Source of the DNA: Flavobacteriales bacterium
GTDB lineage: Bacteria; Bacteroidota; Bacteroidia; Flavobacteriales; Flavobacteriaceae
Direction of reading: 5' to 3'
Length of the DNA stretch: 6,417 bases
Assembly (NCBI GenBank): GCA_027065935.1
Contig: JAMONI010000321.1
Span: forward strand, 1 to 6,417
A program made the translations under genes and the position numbers. The notes beneath the pieces are model-generated. The model searched no databases. It saw only the letters and a program-made list of their open reading frames with translations, and was not told where the DNA came from. This document shows, one piece after another, positions 1 through 5,546 of this stretch. Position 1 is the first letter of the stretch, and every line of letters starts with the position of its first letter.

Positions 1-1
1 C

Positions 2-1720
2 AGTTTGGGCTCGGTTTGTACGAATCAAAAAGCACGAGGCGTTACCGGACAGCCCAACCCCATCGGAGATCAATACACTATCGACTATTTTGCCCACGAA
101 GTAGGCCACCAATTCGGAGCCACACACACCTTTGCCAATTATTGCGGAGGCAGTCGCACCTCATCCACCGCCGTGGAACCCGGTAGCGGAAGTTCCATTA
201 TGGCCTATGCCGGTATTTGTTCGCCCAATGTACAAAACAACAGCGACCCGCAATTTCACTACGTTTCTCAAGCACAAATATGGAATCACGTCATAAGCAC
301 CACTTGCGCACAAACGATTAATTCAGGCAACAATGCCCCCAGCGTAAGCACCGGTCCCGACCGTTGGATTCCGAAAAATACCCCTTTCGTGCTTATTGCC
401 AACGCTTCCGATCCCGACAACAATACCCTACAATACACATGGGACGAAGTGGACGTTTACACCGGGTCGGCTTCCTCTTACACACCCAATCCCTCCAATA
501 CCAACGGGCCTATGTTTCGTTCCGTCCCGATGCGTTCCGAAAACTTCCGCTTCTTCCCCCGTATCGAAGATGTTATGAACGGCTCATACGGCAACACTTG
601 GGAAGCGCTTCCGAACGTACAGCGCACCCTGACTTTCCGTGCGGTGGTACGGGATATGGTAACACCCGGCGGACAAATCGCTACGGATGAAATCACCCTC
701 GGCATCGACGCCAATACCGGTCCCTTCCGCGTAACCTCCCACGCAACCGATGTCACATGGCAACCGGGAAGCAACCAAACCATCACTTGGAACGTAGCCG
801 GAACCACGGGCGGCAATGTAAATTGTAGCACCGTTGACATCCTGCTTTCCACCGACGGCGGACAAAGCTATCCCATCATTCTGGCTTCCAACACGCCCAA
901 CGACGGCACGCATACCGTCACCATACCTTCGAGCGTTACGGCTTACAACGCACGATACATGGTCAAGGGGCATAACAATTACTTCTTTGACGTGAACAAA
1001 GGAAACATTACCATCGGAAGTTTTACCGAAAGCTGTAACAACTTCTCCCAAACAGCCAACGATTCCATCCCCGACAACGACCCCAACGGAGTAAGCTCTA
1101 CCATAAACATTAGTAACTCGTTCACAATAAGCGATTTGAACTTGCACGTGGATATCTCCCACACCTACATACAGGATTTAAGAATTAAACTGACTTCCCC
1201 GCAAGGAACGGAAGTTTACGTTTGGGACAGAAACTGCGGCGGCCAAGACAATATTAACATTACGTTTGACGACGAAGCCTCCAATACCATCGACTGTAAC
1301 AATGCCGATGCGGGAAATGCTTATCAACCCACCAATCCCCTTTCGGCTTTTGACGGAGAAAATGCGCAGGGTACCTGGACCTTGACCGTATCCGATCATT
1401 ATAACCAAGATACGGGAATATTAAATTCTTGGACCTTAAGGCTTTGCCAAATACTGGATGTGGACGACAATCAAGTGGAAAACCTCGAAATTTATCCCGT
1501 TCCCGCGGATGAGTATATCCACATTAAATTCGACGCCCGGAATCCCGTAACAAACATCCGTATTACCGACATTAACGGTCGTGAGATTTTTTCACGCCGT
1601 ATTGAAAATTCCGGTTCCGTTTTTCAATCCGTCGATGTAAGTCAATGGTCGAGAGGTGTATATTTGGTCAATATTACCGACGGAAGCAGAAAGTCCGTAA
1701 GAAAAGTAATCATACGGTAA
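2..1720 (+). CDS. Secreted reprolysin-like zinc metallopeptidase with P-domain and T9SS sorting tail (5' truncated)
   Basis: The reading frame is open to the left edge, so the signal peptide, propeptide and much of the catalytic domain lie outside the window. Residue numbers here count from the TTG codon at 5. HEVGHQFGATH (31-41) is the metzincin zinc site HExxHxxGxxH, with catalytic Glu32; SIMAYAG (64-70) is the Met-turn. Together they indicate an active M12B/reprolysin-like peptidase of the Bacteroidota type. Residues about 107-340 look like two beta-sandwich modules, the second with the pattern ITWNVAGT...ILLSTDGG. Residues about 344-481 resemble a proprotein-convertase P-domain (LRIKLTSPQGTEV, FDGENAQGTWTLTVSD, LNSWTLRLC) with four cysteines. 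Residues about 493-571 are a T9SS type A sorting domain (YPVPADEYIHI, ITDINGREIF, WSRGVYLVNI, final KVIIR), predicting outer-membrane export and removal of the tail. The natural substrate cannot be inferred. The gene is alone in its transcript, since a strong terminator follows. Confidence 0.93.
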   Translation, partial: SLGSVCTNQKARGVTGQPNPIGDQYTIDYFAHEVGHQFGATHTFANYCGGSRTSSTAVEPGSGSSIMAYAGICSPNVQNNSDPQFHYVSQAQIWNHVISTTCAQTINSGNNAPSVSTGPDRWIPKNTPFVLIANASDPDNNTLQYTWDEVDVYTGSASSYTPNPSNTNGPMFRSVPMRSENFRFFPRIEDVMNGSYGNTWEALPNVQRTLTFRAVVRDMVTPGGQIATDEITLGIDANTGPFRVTSHATDVTWQPGSNQTITWNVAGTTGGNVNCSTVDILLSTDGGQSYPIILASNTPNDGTHTVTIPSSVTAYNARYMVKGHNNYFFDVNKGNITIGSFTESCNNFSQTANDSIPDNDPNGVSSTINISNSFTISDLNLHVDISHTYIQDLRIKLTSPQGTEVYVWDRNCGGQDNINITFDDEASNTIDCNNADAGNAYQPTNPLSAFDGENAQGTWTLTVSDHYNQDTGILNSWTLRLCQILDVDDNQVENLEIYPVPADEYIHIKFDARNPVTNIRITDINGREIFSRRIENSGSVFQSVDVSQWSRGVYLVNITDGSRKSVRKVIIR

Positions 1721-1743
1721 CTTTTTTTAGTTTTTATTTTCCG

Positions 1744-1774
1744 AACCGCTTGCCGGTGGCAAGCGGTTTTTTTT
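1744..1774 (+). terminator. Intrinsic terminator after the metallopeptidase gene
   Basis: A perfect 11-bp stem (AACCGCTTGCC at 1744-1754, GGCAAGCGGTT at 1758-1768) with a 3-base GGT loop runs straight into eight T residues (1767-1774). It starts 24 bases after the stop at 1720 and separates the peptidase from the kinase operon. On the minus strand the T-tract is only two bases, so it should act mainly in the plus direction. Confidence 0.93.
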
Positions 1775-1795
1775 ATTCGTTAAACAAAGATTTTA

Positions 1796-1803
1796 TATTT
1801 TTG
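1796..1803 (+). promoter_or_regulatory. Bacteroidota-type -7 box for the pfkB-asparaginase operon
   Basis: TATTTTTG matches the Bacteroidota sigma -7 consensus TAnnTTTG in full. It lies just after the upstream terminator and 16 bases before the ATG at 1820. Only a weak -33 candidate (TTCG, 1776-1779) is present, at 16-base spacing, shorter than usual. The predicted 5' leader is only about 10 bases, and no Shine-Dalgarno sequence is visible in it. The assignment is by consensus and position only. Confidence 0.55.
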
Positions 1804-1819
1804 TTTTTTACATCACCCC

Positions 1820-2755
1820 ATGAAAAAAATACTCATTGCCGGCACTATTGCCTTTGATGAAGTGACCACGCCGTTCGGGCATTCCGGGAAAAAATTAGGC
1901 GGTTCCGCCACGTATCTTTCTTTTGCCTCTTCGTTATTTCCCAACCGGACCGCCGTTGTTTCCATCGTCGGGAACGACTTTCCCGATAAGTATTTGGAAA
2001 AATTCCGCCGGCGCCATATCGACATTTCGGGGGTTGAAATCTCACAAAACCATAAAACGTTTTATTGGAAGGGGTTGTATTACGAAAACATGAACAAACG
2101 GGACACGCTCATTACGGAAGTTAACGCTTTGGCATACTTCAATCCCGTTATTCCCGAGGCATATAAAGATGCCGAATTGGTCATCTTGGGCAACTTACAT
2201 CCCGGTATCCAACAGGAAATCCTTAACCAACTCACGGAAAAACCCCAATTGACCATTCTGGATACCATGAACTTTTGGATGGATACCGCTATGGAATCCC
2301 TGCTGAAGGTCATTTCAAGAGTGGATTTGCTTTTAGTAAACGAAGAAGAAGCGCGTCAACTCACCGGAAAATACACCATCGTTCATGCGGCCAAAAAAAT
2401 ATTGCGCATGGGACCTAAATATGTGATTATCAAACAAGGAGAGTACGGGTCCGTACTTTTTACCGAAAACGACATATTCTTTGCTCCGGCTTATCCGTTG
2501 GAAAAAGTCGCCGACCCCACCGGTGCGGGCGATACGTTTGCAGGCGGATTTGCCGGTCATTTGTCCCTTTATGAAAATTTCGGCTTCGACGAGATGAAAA
2601 ACGCCCTTATTTGTGCTTCCAATTTAGCTTCGTTCACCGTAGAAGATTTCGGAACCGACCGGTTGGAACGAATCGACATCAAAGACGTGGAAGCACGCAT
2701 CAATGAATTTATCAAAATGACCACTTATCCTTTACAAATAAAACTCGACATATGA
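1820..2755 (+). CDS. PfkB/ribokinase-family carbohydrate (or nucleoside) kinase
   Basis: This is a 311-aa cytoplasmic kinase of the PfkB superfamily, which transfers the ATP gamma-phosphate to a hydroxyl of a sugar or nucleoside. The C-terminal signature DPTGAGDTFAGGF (232-244) contains the GAGD anion hole and catalytic base Asp238. The N-terminal substrate-side motif is LGGSATYLS (26-34), and VSIVGNDFP (47-55) matches the family's usual VG.D segment. LLLVNEEEARQLTG (170-183) is the common N..E motif. Length and order fit a complete, intact enzyme. The stretch with DTMNFWMD (148-155) and GNLHPGIQQ (124-132) is typical of a conserved Bacteroidota subfamily usually annotated only as 'sugar kinase', which I recall being near purine genes in relatives. 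The substrate cannot be read from the sequence. The first ATG gives a family-typical MKKILIAGTIAFD start. The stop overlaps the asparaginase start as ATGA. Confidence 0.93.
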   Translation: MKKILIAGTIAFDEVTTPFGHSGKKLGGSATYLSFASSLFPNRTAVVSIVGNDFPDKYLEKFRRRHIDISGVEISQNHKTFYWKGLYYENMNKRDTLITEVNALAYFNPVIPEAYKDAELVILGNLHPGIQQEILNQLTEKPQLTILDTMNFWMDTAMESLLKVISRVDLLLVNEEEARQLTGKYTIVHAAKKILRMGPKYVIIKQGEYGSVLFTENDIFFAPAYPLEKVADPTGAGDTFAGGFAGHLSLYENFGFDEMKNALICASNLASFTVEDFGTDRLERIDIKDVEARINEFIKMTTYPLQIKLDI

Positions 2756-3771
2756 GTAAACTCCTACTGATTTATGCAGGCGGTACCATAGGAATGATGC
2801 GTAATGCCGGCGGCCGCTTGGAGCCTTTCGATTTCGACTATCTGCTCGACCACATCCCCGAACTCAAGTTACTACCGCATCAGATTAAAACCTTGTCGGT
2901 GGAAAACCCCATCGACTCGTCGGACATCGATTTTGGCATTTGGTCGGATCTGGCTCAAATTATTTTTGATAACTATTACGACTTTGAAGGATTTGTCATT
3001 TTGCACGGCACCGATACGATGGCCTATACGGCTTCGGCATTGAGTTTTATGCTCGAAAACCTGTCGAAACCCGTCGTTCTGACCGGAAGCCAATTACCCA
3101 TTGGCGACCTGCGTACCGATGCCAAAGAAAACATTATTACATCGCTCGAGATTGCCGGAAAAAAAATAAACGGAAAACCCGCCGTGCCCGAAGTAAGCGT
3201 TTATTTCGAGTACAAACTGCTGCGGGGTAACCGCACCACGAAAATCAGCTCCGAACATTTTAACGCCTTTGATTCGCCCAATTATCCGCCGCTTGCCGAA
3301 GCGGGTGTGGAAATTTACTTTAACGAAGAACTTATTCGTCCGCACCACAAAGATATTTTTAAGATTTTCACCGGATTGTCCGACGCTTTTGTGGTCTTGA
3401 AAATATTCCCCGGAATGAACGAAACTTATTTCGACATTTTGGAGTCCGGCCAAATACGCGGTGTTATTCTCGAAACTTACGGAAGCGGTAATGCGCCGCG
3501 CTTCGACTGGTTGCAAAAGAAACTGAAAAACGCCCTTGACCGGGGGGTCAAAATATTGAGCATCACCCAATGTATGCATGGAAAAATCCACCCCGAACGT
3601 TATGAAACCGGGCGTCACCTATACGAACTGGGCATCATTCCGGGTAGCGATATGACCTTGGAAGCCGCCGTAAGCAAAATGGCTTATCTGTTGGGGAAAA
3701 ACTTAACGGATAAGGCTATGATAACGGCCTTTAAGCAGTCTTTGAGGGGCGAACTTACGGAAAACGATTAG
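2752..3771 (+). CDS. ansA: Type I (cytoplasmic) L-asparaginase
   Basis: This 339-aa enzyme hydrolyses L-asparagine to aspartate and ammonia. IYAGGTIGM (7-15) carries the first catalytic Thr12. ILHGTDTMAYTASALS (83-98) carries the second site Thr87-Asp88, and GNRTTK (159-164) supplies the conserved Lys164. There is no signal peptide, which fits the cytoplasmic AnsA type rather than periplasmic AnsB. The C-terminal segment ITQCMHGKI (271-279) resembles the conserved TQCMSGKV region of E. coli AnsA, whose cysteine lies near the allosteric asparagine site, so allosteric behaviour is possible but unproven. The start overlaps the kinase stop (ATGA, 2752-2755), implying co-transcription and translational coupling. 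The TAG stop overlaps the TAA of the convergent PPTase gene by four bases, so no terminator lies between them. All key residues are present. Confidence 0.95.
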   Translation: MSKLLLIYAGGTIGMMRNAGGRLEPFDFDYLLDHIPELKLLPHQIKTLSVENPIDSSDIDFGIWSDLAQIIFDNYYDFEGFVILHGTDTMAYTASALSFMLENLSKPVVLTGSQLPIGDLRTDAKENIITSLEIAGKKINGKPAVPEVSVYFEYKLLRGNRTTKISSEHFNAFDSPNYPPLAEAGVEIYFNEELIRPHHKDIFKIFTGLSDAFVVLKIFPGMNETYFDILESGQIRGVILETYGSGNAPRFDWLQKKLKNALDRGVKILSITQCMHGKIHPERYETGRHLYELGIIPGSDMTLEAAVSKMAYLLGKNLTDKAMITAFKQSLRGELTEND

Positions 3772-4385
3772 GTGATTCGCTCGGCCGAAACCATAAACAA
3801 ATCCTCGATTTTTCCTGCAATCAGGCGAAAATTATGCACTTCTCCTTTTACATAAACACTTGCCTCGTATGGCAACCGGTCTTTAAAAATAACACGGATA
3901 TCGTTTTTGAAAGACAAGCCCGGAATGCCTGCGGCTTTATACACCGCTTCTTTGGCCGACCAAAGATAAACGGGCAAATTGTTTTTCAACAAAACTTCCA
4001 ACTTTTTTTTCTCCGCTTCCGATGCAAATTTATCGAGCAGTTTGCGCGGCTTCTCGGAATACAATTGAATGTCGATTCCTACGGCAACGTCGCTAGAAAT
4101 CATAACGGCCACGTCGTCGGCCGAATGCGATACGGAAATAAAACGTCCGTCGTTCAACACGGGCTTTCCAGAAGGCAGGTAATGTAAAGGTTCGAGCAAA
4201 TCGAGTTTTTTCAACAAATCCACCTTCAAGGCCTGTTGAAGCAAATATTTATGGGATTTTCCTTCAAAAAAACGGGAAAAAACGGGGTCGCTTTCATATT
4301 GTTTCAATAAAAGAGGCGGTTCGTTTTTATCGTATCTTGCTATAAATATCTCCGAATGGCGGGTCTTGAACGAAAATTCTTTCAT
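3768..4385 (-). CDS. 4'-phosphopantetheinyl transferase (Sfp/AcpT superfamily)
   Basis: This 205-aa protein should transfer 4'-phosphopantetheine from coenzyme A to a conserved serine of an acyl or peptidyl carrier protein, turning apo-ACP into holo-ACP. The superfamily motifs appear in order: YLPSGKPVL (69-77), ISVSHS (83-88), VGIDIQ (102-107, with Mg-binding Asp105) and WSAKEAVYKA (142-151, the (W)xxKExxxKA motif). About 205 aa fits the Sfp/Gsp-like group rather than the 120-aa AcpS type. No biosynthetic cluster is nearby and no other PPTase is visible in the window, so it may serve primary fatty-acid ACP. The frame is open further upstream to 4502, but the ATG at 4385 is preferred: it overlaps the stop of the upstream 56-codon ORF as ATGA, and the extension is out-of-frame coding sequence of that ORF. 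The 3' end overlaps the asparaginase gene tail-to-tail. Confidence 0.93.
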   Translation of the reverse strand: MKEFSFKTRHSEIFIARYDKNEPPLLLKQYESDPVFSRFFEGKSHKYLLQQALKVDLLKKLDLLEPLHYLPSGKPVLNDGRFISVSHSADDVAVMISSDVAVGIDIQLYSEKPRKLLDKFASEAEKKKLEVLLKNNLPVYLWSAKEAVYKAAGIPGLSFKNDIRVIFKDRLPYEASVYVKGEVHNFRLIAGKIEDLFMVSAERIT

Positions 4386-4552
4386 CTGTTTCGGATAAAT
4401 AAACGTGTCAACATAAACCCCAACAAGGCCCCGGCCAAGACGCCTATACTCATGGAATAGGCTTGCTTTATGTTGACGGACTTGAAGAAATACAAGGCCC
4501 AAACGGCACCGAGCATGTAAAGAATAACGCGAAGGTAAGGACTTTTAAGCAT
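4382..4552 (-). CDS. Small two-helix membrane protein, first gene of the PPTase operon
   Basis: This 56-codon ORF runs from the ATG at 4552 to a TGA at 4382-4384. I do not recognise a family. The protein begins MLKSPYLRVILYMLGAVWAL and ends LTRLFIRNR. Two hydrophobic segments, about residues 8-23 and 35-53, are separated by a short polar loop with KSVNIKQ, and basic residues sit near both ends, suggesting an inner-membrane hairpin with both ends in the cytoplasm. Support for it being a real gene: its stop overlaps the PPTase ATG as ATGA, the junction type seen at every other same-strand boundary here; it fills the space between the PPTase and the divergent promoter region; and its composition suits a membrane protein. 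No function can be assigned. It may matter mainly by coupling translation into the PPTase. Confidence 0.72.
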   Translation of the reverse strand: MLKSPYLRVILYMLGAVWALYFFKSVNIKQAYSMSIGVLAGALLGFMLTRLFIRNR

Positions 4553-4555
4553 CGT

Positions 4556-4567
4556 CGAAAATTTTCG
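4556..4567. promoter_or_regulatory. 12-bp perfect palindrome in the divergent promoter region
   Basis: CGAAAATTTTCG is a perfect palindrome ending three bases upstream of the minus-strand ATG at 4552. It could be a dimeric repressor site or a translation-start structure, but with an A/T core it could also arise by chance. No regulator gene is seen nearby. Confidence 0.3.
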
Positions 4568-4574
4568 GTCAAGT

Positions 4575-4614
4575 TATGAAATATAAACAAGATTGTAAAG
4601 CCCTCGATTTCATA
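4575..4614. repeat. 8-bp inverted repeat (TATGAAAT / ATTTCATA) between the divergent genes
   Basis: TATGAAAT at 4575-4582 is exactly complementary in inverted order to ATTTCATA at 4607-4614. The arms are 32 bases apart start to start, about three helical turns. The left arm overlaps the possible leftward -7 box, and the right arm overlaps the -33 position of the rightward promoter. The placement suits a shared operator, but the repeat is short and A/T-rich. Confidence 0.28.
4578..4585 (-). promoter_or_regulatory. Possible -7 box for the leftward small-protein/PPTase operon
   Basis: Read on the minus strand, TATATTTC (4585 to 4578) matches TAnnTTTG at all but the last base and lies 25 bases before the ATG at 4552. 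A second weak option, TAACTTG (4576 to 4570), lacks one T of the consensus. Neither has a convincing -33 element. Some promoter is expected here because the next gene upstream is divergent. Confidence 0.3.
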
Positions 4615-4630
4615 TTAAAAAACCTCACCT

Positions 4631-4638
4631 TATATTTG
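4631..4638 (+). promoter_or_regulatory. Bacteroidota-type -7 box for the acyltransferase-pth-M48 operon
   Basis: TATATTTG is a full match to TAnnTTTG, 23 bases before the ATG at 4662, giving a predicted leader of about 15-18 bases. A TTTC (4608-4611) sits 19 bases upstream and could be a degenerate -33 TTTG. This is the better of the two rightward candidates. Confidence 0.6.
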
Positions 4639-4648
4639 TTATAATTCC

Positions 4649-4656
4649 TACCTTTG
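4649..4656 (+). promoter_or_regulatory. Second -7 box match abutting the acyltransferase start codon
   Basis: TACCTTTG also matches TAnnTTTG in full but ends only five bases before the ATG at 4662. Transcription from it would begin at or next to the start codon, giving a leaderless or nearly leaderless mRNA. No -33 TTG lies at normal spacing. It may be a chance match or an alternative promoter. Confidence 0.35.
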
Positions 4657-4661
4657 TTCGT

Positions 4662-5546
4662 ATGAAAAAAATCCTTCAATTTTCGGGATTTGTCCTGTTG
4701 GCACCGGTGATCACCGCTGTCTCGTTATTGCCGTTTTTTCTTTTGTATCGCGTATCCGACTTGCTTTACGTAATACTATACCATTTAGTCAAATACCGGC
4801 GTGATGTAGTTCGATACAATTTATCGGTGGCATTTCCGGAAAAAACGGATTCCGAACGTAAAAAAATCGAAAAGGAATTTTACCGTCATTTGGCGGATAT
4901 TTTTGTGGAAATGATAAAAACCTTCACCATTGCGCAAGACAAACTCAACCGGCATTTTTATCTGAAAAATCCCGAAATTCTCAATGAGATTTACGACCGC
5001 GGGCAATCCGTAATCGTTTACGGCGGTCATCAAGGTAATTGGGAATGGATTTTCGGTGTGGGCAAGCAGTTAAAACACCGCCCTATGGCCATCTACAAGA
5101 AACTGTCGAACCCTTTTTTCGACAAATGGGTGCTCCAAACGCGAAGCAGGTTTCATATGGACCTCATTCCCACTTTTTTAGCCAAACGATATATTCAAAC
5201 CCAAGAGCAAAACGGCCGTAAAACGGCTTACGGATTCTTAGGCGACCAAAACCCGCTTCCGCACAAAGCGAAGCTTTGGCTTCCTTTCTTCGGAAAGGAA
5301 GTCCCCGTGCTAACGGGAGCGGAAGCCATAGCCAAACAATACGGCATTCCCATCGTTTTTATGGAAATCAAAAAACTCAAACGGGGATATTATGAAGCCG
5401 AACTGTCCCTATTGACCGATAAACCCGGTCAAAATCCCGAATTTGAAATCACCCGTGAATATTTCAAACGGCTCGAAAACAGCATCCGAAAACAACCCGC
5501 CTATTACTATTGGATACACCGTCGATTTAAACACGCCCGAAAATGA
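4662..5546 (+). CDS. LpxL/HtrB-family lysophospholipid (lipid A) acyltransferase
   Basis: This 294-aa inner-membrane protein belongs to the lipid A late-acyltransferase family, which moves an acyl chain from acyl-ACP to the sugar-linked acyl groups of a lipid A precursor. A hydrophobic N-terminus (about 5-43) provides the membrane anchor. GGHQGNWEW (121-129) contains the HxxxxE catalytic motif with His123 and Glu128. GFLGDQNP (191-198) is the family's conserved DQ.P block, and YYWIHRRFK (282-290) is the typical C-terminal W.H.R.K motif. All expected residues are present and the length is normal. Substrate and chain length are not predictable; a few Bacteroidota relatives act on other lipids such as aminolipids. 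The ATG at 4662 follows two promoter-like boxes. The stop overlaps the next start as ATGA. Confidence 0.92.
   Translation: MKKILQFSGFVLLAPVITAVSLLPFFLLYRVSDLLYVILYHLVKYRRDVVRYNLSVAFPEKTDSERKKIEKEFYRHLADIFVEMIKTFTIAQDKLNRHFYLKNPEILNEIYDRGQSVIVYGGHQGNWEWIFGVGKQLKHRPMAIYKKLSNPFFDKWVLQTRSRFHMDLIPTFLAKRYIQTQEQNGRKTAYGFLGDQNPLPHKAKLWLPFFGKEVPVLTGAEAIAKQYGIPIVFMEIKKLKRGYYEAELSLLTDKPGQNPEFEITREYFKRLENSIRKQPAYYYWIHRRFKHARK
5278..5303 (+). other. Strong intragenic RNA hairpin with a cUUCGg tetraloop
   Basis: CTTCCTTTC (5280-5288) pairs perfectly with GAAAGGAAG (5293-5301) around a TTCG loop closed by C-G, the exceptionally stable cUUCGg tetraloop. A G-U pair (5279/5302) and a G-C pair (5278/5303) extend the stem to 11 bp. 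It lies inside the acyltransferase codons for residues 207-214 (LPFFGKEV). No T-tract follows, so it is not a standard terminator. It could slow ribosomes, protect or process the mRNA, or be coincidental to the codons used. Confidence 0.5.

Noticed and set aside
584..1162. 192-codon open frame on the minus strand within the metallopeptidase gene
   Set aside because: It lies wholly inside strongly supported plus-strand coding sequence, has low-complexity Val/Gly-rich translation and no recognisable motif.
3159..3166. A8 run in the asparaginase gene as a possible slippage or frameshift site
   Set aside because: It encodes GKKIN in the correct frame, the gene is intact, and no stimulatory structure is apparent.
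3094..3618. 174-codon open frame on the minus strand within the asparaginase gene
   Set aside because: Antisense shadow of a gene with all catalytic motifs intact; no domain or start context supports it.
3778..3800. CGGCCG-centred partial inverted repeat just after the asparaginase stop, considered as a terminator
   Set aside because: Pairing is too short and no T-tract follows directly.
3834..4187. 117-codon plus-strand open frame opposite the PPTase gene
   Set aside because: Antisense shadow of the PPTase, whose motifs SVSHS, VGIDI and WxxKExxxKA are clear.
4386..4502. 39-codon N-terminal extension of the PPTase
   Set aside because: It begins at a non-ATG codon, its translation is not PPTase-like, and the same bases encode the two-helix protein in another frame with an ATGA junction at 4382-4385.
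5104..5124. Hairpin TGTCGAA / TTCGACA around a T-rich loop in the acyltransferase gene
   Set aside because: Only seven pairs with a loop of seven bases and no T-tract after it; unremarkable inside coding sequence.
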